Assembly: GCA_037176845.1 (NCBI GenBank)
Contig: JAYKXP010000008.1
Span: 62,001 to 126,000, forward strand
Direction: 5' to 3'
Origin: Paramarasmius palmivorus
Lineage: Eukaryota; Basidiomycota; Agaricomycetes; Agaricales; Marasmiaceae
DNA: 64,000 bases
Below, piece after piece: positions 56,268 to 64,000 of this stretch. The notes below the pieces were generated by a model. It saw only the letters and a list, made by a program, of their open reading frames with translations, made no database searches and was not told the DNA's origin. Within the stretch, counting starts at the first letter, position 1; every line of letters begins with the position of its first letter. The translations under genes were made by a program, and so were the position numbers.

Positions 56268-58710
56268 AGACAAACGTTCTGTTCAAATACCTCCATTTTT
56301 ATTACACGACTTGTTATACTCGCTCATGTTGTATACGATTGTAACATACTTTTCTCGATGCGGTTCGTTCCAAGTTAGAAATGTCCTATCAGCAAATGAG
56401 GCGCCCACCAAGCGCTCAAGAAGTTATTGAACGAAATGCCTATTTGTAGTCCAAGTGCCCAACAACAGCATCATGGGGTCACTATATTTGTGAGTGCAGG
56501 GTCTCCAGCTGCCGTTGAGCACTTCCACGAGGTTGGAGACCACTGTCTTACCTCACTCCACCTTGGCCACTGGGTAAGGATCCAAGGTAAGAGGACTTCT
56601 AATCGAACTCAGTGTCAATTTTGTAGATCTGGAAAATTGTGGCTACTGTCAGTATGAATAAGGCAATGCATATTCAAGAGTGATCGCGTACTATTCGCTC
56701 AGTCTGGGGTTCCTCGGATGTAACAATCATGACAGCTTCCGTTGGGAAAACACCAATTCGCCCAATCGAAAAATTCGAGTTCACCGCCTAAAGCTGCCGG
56801 GTCCCCGCCGTTGCAGAATGTGCTCGACCTGTGGAGGTTGCGATTTTGCGCCTCCATGACCCTCTAGTAATGACGTCGTCGACGCACCTCCCAGGAAACA
56901 AGCAAGGCACGGTTCCTGACAACAATAACCCAAATACTCAAAAATCGAGATGGTGTGGAGCTTGCATTGACGACCCTACTGCGTATGACCTCCTCCATGT
57001 TCCGAGGTACACACTTCCTTTTTTGTCCTGTTCAAGCCAAGGTCGCCACACGGCTTGTTGGGAGAACCCCACCTGAACGATTGGTTCATGCGTAATATAA
57101 TTTCCATCAACAAACTTCTTGTTCGTCATACCAGAGAAGAAAACATATGGAGTAACCGGGAAATTTATCAGGAATTCCAGGATCAGAGCCTAGCAGAAGA
57201 GAAGAGCTTATTCAGTAAAATAAATTCAAAAGCCACGGTCGCGAAGAGAACCATACATGTACCATTGCTGCAGCAGAGAACGCTCACCATTGACAGGCAT
57301 CAAAGCAGCTAGACCGAGAAAACTCCAACGGAGATTTCGTGCACAAATTCGAATTTGATGCTTGTACATAGAAAAGTTAACGAAATACCCGTCGTCATGG
57401 CCTTTGTCATGGCTCACTCTTTTGAAAGATCCGGAAGACCCGTGGCCCATTGACACGTTTGGCGTTGCGGGGCTACCCACAACAAGTCGATAGGATGACG
57501 TCCAGTGAGAAGAACTTGAGCTTTAGTGTGGCTTAGCCGGGCAAGCGCCGCTGTATAGTGTGACAGAAGGAACGCGAAAGTTTACTCTATGTATGTTGGT
57601 AATGTTCGTCATTGCTATTGATTCGTTGTTGGTGAAGGTGTCACCATACCAGTTGCCAACCTAATATAACGCTTATCGCCGCGAATACCATGCGGACATC
57701 CAGAATTCAGATCCCGAGGAGAGCTCTGGCAGAAATCGTCGATGGTGAGGGTGACAGACAAGGTCTGTGACAGTGACAGAGCCAAAGAAGACAACCTTAC
57801 GTATACGATTGAGGTCAGTGAATACGTCACGCGTGCACGTGCTGCGGTCTAGACGCCACGAAACGCGTCCCAACGTGCAACTCTTTGACTTCGCGATCAT
57901 CCAACTTTGATCCAACTATCATCTAGTCACAAAGGGGTTTTGAACGTTCGTTGACGCCTTGCTCAGGAGGATTTCGAATGACACTGGTAAAACATTTGAA
58001 GCACAAATACAGGAGTAAACCGGACTTGAGTACTTGAGTGGCAGCTCAAATGATCGAATGGTTATGGTGCGATAATGGCGAAAGCTGAGAGGATTTAGAC
58101 GCCGTTAAACGTTTACAAACTTCTTCTCGATTTCTTCCTGTTATCCTAGTTTTGTACCTACAAAATCATATCAAACACGACAACGGTAGATCAAAGCAAC
58201 GACAACGACGAAACACAGCGGGCGACGACAAAAGGTATATTGGGTACGTGAGGCGGGTTGGGGATAACGATGCAAATTGATTGTTAATATGCGTATACGT
58301 AGGTGATGAGAAAGGAATAATTGCTACTAAAAACCCAATGTAAAGCGTTATGATGTGTGACCGTATCAAAAGAGAAGAAAATCGAATCGTGATGATCTAA
58401 TACACAGGAATTCCGGCGGGTTGAATTTTTCGTACGAGCATGGGCGCGTCGTTAAAGGGCGTTGTCGACTGGGGACTAGGCTTTTGAGTGGGACCGGCGA
58501 AACCGGAACGGAGGCCAAAGAGGTGAATTTCCGGTTATGATGAGCGGCGTTGAGGCTGAGAAATAATTTATTGTATTGCGGTGCGGATTGCGAATGCGAT
58601 GAGATGATTGAGAAAAGTGAAGAATGCAGATGATGTGATGATACGCCCCAGTCGGTAAATCGGGCTGAATAGTAATTGCAAGAAAAAATGGCGTGTCAAA
58701 GCGTACGCAG
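56268..58710. other. Gene-poor stretch
   Basis: About 2.4 kb. Small open frames (for example 56831-57076 plus and 57226-57480 minus) have no motif I recognise and no consistent splice partners. It includes the 3' flank of the Ecl1-type gene. Confidence 0.4.
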
Positions 58711-60040
58711 TCATCGGAAGCCGTTCCTCGAGGCTCGCTGCTCCCGGTCAAGCAAGCCACTGCGTCCGTTCCCGAAGCCGGGTCCTAGAGGATAACCGGG
58801 ACCATCGAGCTCACTGGGTCTCTGTCGTCCGCGTTGGCGAGGGCGGCTAGGCGAATCTGCCTTACGAAGAGTAGGAAGGGACGGCCCATCCATGGCGAGG
58901 ATGTTCGTGATCATCTTGGGAGGCGGAGAGCTATTGCGGCGTACAGCCGGTCGGCCTCGAGGGAAGACCGGCTGTTCAGATGTCCAGTCAAACATCTGTT
59001 CCACGCTACTTCCCTTGCTTCCTTGGCTCTCCAAACGAGCGCGGTATGCCATATGAGGAATTGAGGGCGTAGTATCCACTGTAGGCCGAGACCTGGAGCG
59101 AGAACGGGAGCGAGAGGACGAGCTAAAGTGCTCGGCGAAGCGACTAGGCCTCGATACGTCCGATTCTCTTTTACGACCGCGAGGAGTAGGTTGTGAGGTG
59201 GCGGAATGTGGCGTCGTTGTAGGATAAGGGAAACCGACCGAGACTTTTGGGGAAGGCCTGATGGTTGTCTGGCCACCTGAAGAACTGGAAGAACCAGGCT
59301 GCTGCGATGATGGACTGGATACTTGGAGAAGGGAGAAATATGCCGGAAGGCTAGGCCCGGTTGCGCGAGCGCTTTGACTTTTTCACGGTGGATTTGTCTC
59401 GGGACGAAGATCCGATGTCTGAACTGTCATCATCGTCTGTTGCGGGTTGAGAGTGGTGGTGTATGGGCGCGCTTCGTGGGGCGCTACGCACGTGTCCGGA
59501 GAATGGTCCGGAAGATGCTCTCTGAGAAACAGAAGAGCCGTTATTTGTACCAGAAGGGCGACGAGCGTATGATAGCGGTGTGAGATAGGAAGTATATCCC
59601 GGTGGACTGGTAACTTTTGAATTTCCGTCAAAGGATGTTGGGTCGGCCGAGTCGTAAACGGAATCGTTGCCGACATTATAATGACCAGCTTCGTCTTCGT
59701 CGTCTGTCAGAACAGACCAAGATGTCGATGAAGCTGAGATGACGAGACAGAGTAGCGGCTGTGGTGACCGCGGATTGAGGAGCCGAGTGCAGATGGTATA
59801 AGTGCTGGAACATCGTGCTCGCCGCTGCCTGCGTGACCGAGATACGGTGACGATAGAGCAGACGATGACGACGAGATATTTCCGCTTTCTAAACCAGCAT
59901 CCTGAGTCCTACATTCGTCGCTGCAAAAAGCACGACTTGACAAGTGCTGTACGTGAGTCTATGCAATGCAAGTAAAGAGAGAGAACACACCTGTCATCTA
60001 CTAGATGACCCCCACAATAGATACACCTTTCTTCAAACAT
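58711..60040 (-). CDS. Ecl1-type zinc-binding protein
   Basis: Fungal protein with the short Ecl1/2/3 zinc-binding motif, a family linked in fission yeast to chronological life span and stress survival. Exon 1 is MFEERCIYCGGHLVDD. After an intron comes SRAFCSDECRTQDAGL, giving Cys-x2-Cys plus Cys-x3-Cys. A Ser-rich region follows: NISSSSSALSSPYLGHAGSG and SIRGHHSRYSVSSS. Further on are SSTSWSVLTDDEDE, TGPSLPAYFSLLQ, an Arg/Ser run (SRSRSRSRSRPTVDTTPSIP) and a tail ending RASRNGFR. Frame corrections of one base are needed at about 59735-59741 and 59361-59368. Function in this organism is inferred only from the motif. Confidence 0.75.
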
Positions 60041-63000
60041 ATAATAAAATACTGCAAGAGGCTGGAGACACGACTTGGCAAAAACTGGAAAGCGGAGGGG
60101 GGACAAGGACAGTCGACTGGGAGAGCATCATACTTTTATAGGACAAGCTAATTTGGTATTTTTCGAATCTAAATTATCCAATTAATGTTTCTTGTGACAG
60201 TGTGACACAATTGCCCAATTTGGAACTCCGTCCGCTTGCGCGGGAATGACGAAGGCACACGAATCTAGATCGCCCACACGCACCCCACCCCATGCACTTG
60301 CCCATGCACGTTTATTCCACTTTGCACGGTTGCCGTAGCCAGCAGTGTTGCTGCATTCCGCTACCACCCGCTACCCTAATAATGTTTCTAGACCTTGAAA
60401 CCTTTTCATTCTGGGGTACAATTTACATACTCTTTTTTCTCTCTCGAGTTGAAATTGCGAGAAATGACTAGGATAGAGTGCGTCATTCTCTCACCTCCCG
60501 TTGCCATATCGCCCGAGTCATCGTCACCAACTTGTCCCATATTCACATCACATCAGCAAATCAGCCAATCGAAATGATTTTTGCCTTCTCGCCTCAAGCA
60601 AATGAGCTCATGCCTGCTCGTGGTGTCCTCATCGGAGAAGGATTCGACGAGTTCGGCGCCGACTTTTCCGACCCATTGTACAAGCCAAGTACGCCTTCAA
60701 TGGACATACGCGTACGTGAAGGCATCAAGGGTACCCTTGCGATCGCGTATTCGCGGTCATTGTTACTGCAGTGTGAACAGTGACGGGTGGAAAGTGAACG
60801 TGTATGGACATACAGCTCGCGTAACCACCTCCAAGGTTCCTTTCATTCCTTGCGTTATTGTTGACGACGTGACTTTCGGTGGGGTACCTTCTGGTACCTC
60901 TTTGTACCCTTCCGGTCTCGGCCATTCAAATTCCTCAAGAGTCTGGACAAAATTACTTGTGACTCGATTCCCCAGAATCGCATCAGCCACCTGCTTCCGC
61001 CCCAAAGTTTCCCAAGAGAACTGATGTCTTCCGAGCCCACAGGAATCATTACTCATGAATGGGATAATCAGGTCACATTAGCCAGAACCCATCATCACCC
61101 ACAACCGGTACAGTCCCCGTATGCGATACATCCAGAAATGACCATCGGCAGATCGCTTCACCTTCATTTGCCCTTTATAGCATTTCCCGAATCTTTGCCG
61201 ATTTTCATGAATCATCAAGGAATCAAGCTTGCCTTCTCTCAACACCTATCCCGAACTGCGCACACGACACTGATGCTTCCTATAAGCCGCCCTGCGTCCT
61301 CTTCGCGCATATGTCTTTTTTTCTAGATACCACTACCATGTTCTTCGGTAAATGATGCCTGGGAAAGTACCGCACACTCGGCTAGGATTAGCCTGTCTTT
61401 CCATTCATGGCGCCGGTCTAATGATATCCTTCTCCCACTCGCACTAACCACTCATTTCACCTGTTTCTCATCAAGTATAATGCGCGATATTCCGAGCTTA
61501 TCGTCGCTGCTACCCGAATGTCACGCTATTTCACCGCCGCATGCAATTTTGTTGAAATAATGAACTCTGACTTCATGTCACAACTAGACCCGACTAGTAA
61601 TGTTATTTCTACCGCCACCGCCGCCTTCTCTCGTGCTTCAGAGTCTCAAGGTCATTCCCTCACAGTGGCAATCATCCAAAGTCACTTTACACGTTTTTCC
61701 TGATCCTCGCCTCGTCGGCCCTAGTTAACTCCTTGCAGCAACTCCTTCAACTTTTCTTCCTCTTCACTCGCAACGCAACGCGTCTCTCTCCGATATCACC
61801 CGACTTCACGGTCGCCTTGTAGTTTTACAGCACCTGAACTGGTTCTCTAATTCTCGACTGTTCCATAGACGCCCTGATATCTGTACTGTGAGGCACCAAC
61901 ACACCAACGACGATACGTAACCCTGGAAGCAGCAAATGCATTGTTCTTTCGAAGCCGACAGGAATTTAAGCATTCCAATTACTTAGCGAGATTCAAGAAC
62001 AATGGGATCGGGGCTGTTCTACTCGGCTAGCTCAGAGGATCATCAACAAAAGCTTGCACGCTATTGTGACCAAAGCGTGCATCAAGTGCGTTTCCCTGTT
62101 GTCTCCCTGGCTTAAACTATTCCTGCACCCTGGGTTACACCGCTGGTTTCAATCAAGCGCCTATACGACACAACATGTGTTCTGTTGATGCTTGTGGCAA
62201 AGATGAAAGGAGAATTGAAGCCTGTTATATGCATGTTTTTGGGCTGCTCCTCGTACTCTTCCCGCCCATAGCGCGGGAAATGCACGCGCCGAGCCTGTGG
62301 CTTTCCTATATTACTTGTGGTGTTCAGCGTTTCAACTAGAACTGCCAGCGGACGGTGTACATGCTCACCGCAACGACGGGCCTCCCGTGACTCTTCAGTT
62401 GGTACAGAACGGCCGTTCCCCACCGACTCCTTCTTTCCCCGCAATAGTAATAGAAAAGCTTATTTATCTTCGACGCCAATTCGACTCGTGGCTCTAGAGA
62501 TGCTATCTGTACAAGCTCCTAGGATCAACAACCTGGGACTCGCTCGGAAGCTGCTTTTCTCCCTACTTCCATTCAGTAGCTGTCTAGAACTCGTACTCCA
62601 GTGATCTTGCCACTACAAAGTACACGGCCACTTGGTTACTGTCACACTTTCCTGCGGATTCTTTCCTATCAATAAAAGCCGCGATACGCTCATTCAGTAT
62701 ACAACGATCTCTTCATTCTTAGCGCAGCCTCCTGACTGATCCATCAATAAACTAAGGAACTGGTGACTGATGTGCTGCGTGTAACTCAACACCTAAGCTT
62801 TTCGTATTCTCCTTCCCTGAATTGTCTTTGACTCCGAGTTTATTTTCTGTCGCTGTCTTTCTCGTCCCTGTACTCGAATGCATTGCAGGTGACAGGTATC
62901 ATTCAGTGGCTTCTATATGTACTGAATTCTTGCAATTGAAGCTACCGACGTCCCCCATTGGTCTTCTGTTTGTTGAATTTACGCAACTATACTTTGAATC

Positions 63001-64000
63001 GATCTGGAATTTCTATCGCCTCCTAAGCCAGGAATAGAACGCTCATAAGGCTGTTAAACTCGCCATAGATCTCTGCATTGAAATCTACATATGCTATTCG
63101 CTAGCCGACACCTTCAGCGACGCACGAGGTAACTGACAGTCTATATTTCGTTCTTCCCAAATACATCACCGACTGTTGTCTCCTGACCGTGAAATTAGTG
63201 GACTGCTGACCCAGTAGGGATCCTTGGTACTCTATACCCGGGACACCGAAGCATTCAACCTTCATAAATCGGTGACCCCGGCATTCCCGCGTTTGTTGTT
63301 GGGGAAGAACATATATCACGCCCCATCCCGTTTCCGAGAAACTTGCCTCCGTAGGTCTTCTTCGGGGTTAGCACCCATCCAAAATCCTTAAGGACCCGCA
63401 CCTTTCTAGTTTGCGGAGTCCGACGTCCACTTGCGCCTCCGGCGGGTTGGGTCGCGTGCCAGGGGAATTGAGATCGACGAGTGATTTTGTCTTTGATAGA
63501 TGGATGCTTTGCCGAGTAATCTTGTCAAAAAAAGTACGGCTTGTTCGATACTATTACACCGTTTTGGACCTAGTTATTTTTTGTGACAAGGCTTGGGGGG
63601 TTCGAGAATTAGGAACCCCCATATTATTTGCTTCCAGGGCTCCAACTCCAGCTCCTTTACCCCGCATTTTGTAAACCTGGGTCCTGATCACATCGAGAAC
63701 TGCGACAGTCTCAGGCCCAGACACCTACGACATACCGACGGTAGTCAAGAAAGGCTAGATGCTAGTTCTTCAAGCATTTTTTGAAAACGACATTCACGCA
63801 AGACATGGCGTGGGTCTCTGTTTAACCTAAGAGGAATAGCAAGCTGTTATCCACTCCAGTAAAGGAATTCCGCGGTTGTAGAAATAAAAAGCTAAATAGA
63901 TACAGCTGATGTGATGCAATTGCGATGAATGGATGAGGCGAAGTGGGGAAATAATCAGCGCAAATGTAATCATCCACGAAGAAAGTAGGGTGTGAAGTGG
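60041..64000. other. Gene-poor right end
   Basis: Nearly 4 kb without a supported gene. At 60480-61060 both strands carry open frames: plus MIFAFSPQANELMPARGVLI at 60574, and minus 60763-61056 containing EEFEWPRPEGYKEVPEGTP. I cannot choose between them and recognise neither. From 61330 to 62100 the plus strand is pyrimidine-rich. No tRNA, terminal repeat or transposase found. Confidence 0.35.

Noticed and set aside
60763..61056. 97-codon minus-strand open frame as a gene
   Set aside because: It competes with plus-strand frames over the same bases. No family motif is visible, so it is only mentioned in the right-end entry.
1..64000. CRISPR arrays, prokaryotic operons, ribosomal RNA genes
   Set aside because: No regularly spaced repeats or rRNA-like sequence seen; intron-rich genes show eukaryotic nuclear DNA.

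Overview
The window is nuclear DNA of a filamentous basidiomycete, most likely a mushroom-forming agaricomycete. Genes are single, densely packed and split by many introns of about 50-60 nt. The gene set is fungal: bifunctional tryptophan synthase, Gti1/Pac2 regulator, Ecl1-type zinc protein, serine-rich GPI-anchored cupredoxins, and farnesylated G-protein gamma subunits. A decayed Helitron-type Pif1 helicase is also present. No database search was possible; all names come from reading motifs in spliced translations.

Layout. 0.1-42 kb is a gene-rich housekeeping block: monopolin subunit Csm1/Pcs1, tryptophan synthase, asparaginase with ankyrin repeats, a helicase relic, eIF2B-beta, GUF1, the splicing factor Cwf18, Pol III subunit RPC1, proteasome alpha1, Kgd4, SAM synthetase and a myotubularin phosphatase. 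These are followed by two cupredoxin-like GPI proteins, a mitochondrial thioredoxin, two tandem G-gamma genes, a coiled-coil protein, amidophosphoribosyltransferase, a Gti1/Pac2 factor and elongin A. 42-64 kb is sparser: a C2H2 zinc-finger protein, a 273-bp TA-flanked MITE, a GT17 glycosyltransferase, a GID7/WDR26 WD40 protein, a third cupredoxin-like gene and an Ecl1-type protein. Long stretches there, including the last 4 kb, have no gene I can support.

Many neighbours are divergent pairs with 140-200 bp between start codons (TRP5/asparaginase, GUF1/Cwf18, RPC1/PSMA6), so promoters are probably shared. Most genes are unrelated housekeeping functions. The only local themes are the cupredoxin duplicates and the G-gamma duplicates.

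Three sequence-level observations stand out. First, at least a dozen coding regions, including essential ones, need a single-base frame correction to restore conserved motifs, which looks like assembly error. Second, at least five introns appear to use GC-AG borders. Third, there are very small exons (9 and 22 nt) and a start codon apparently split by an intron.
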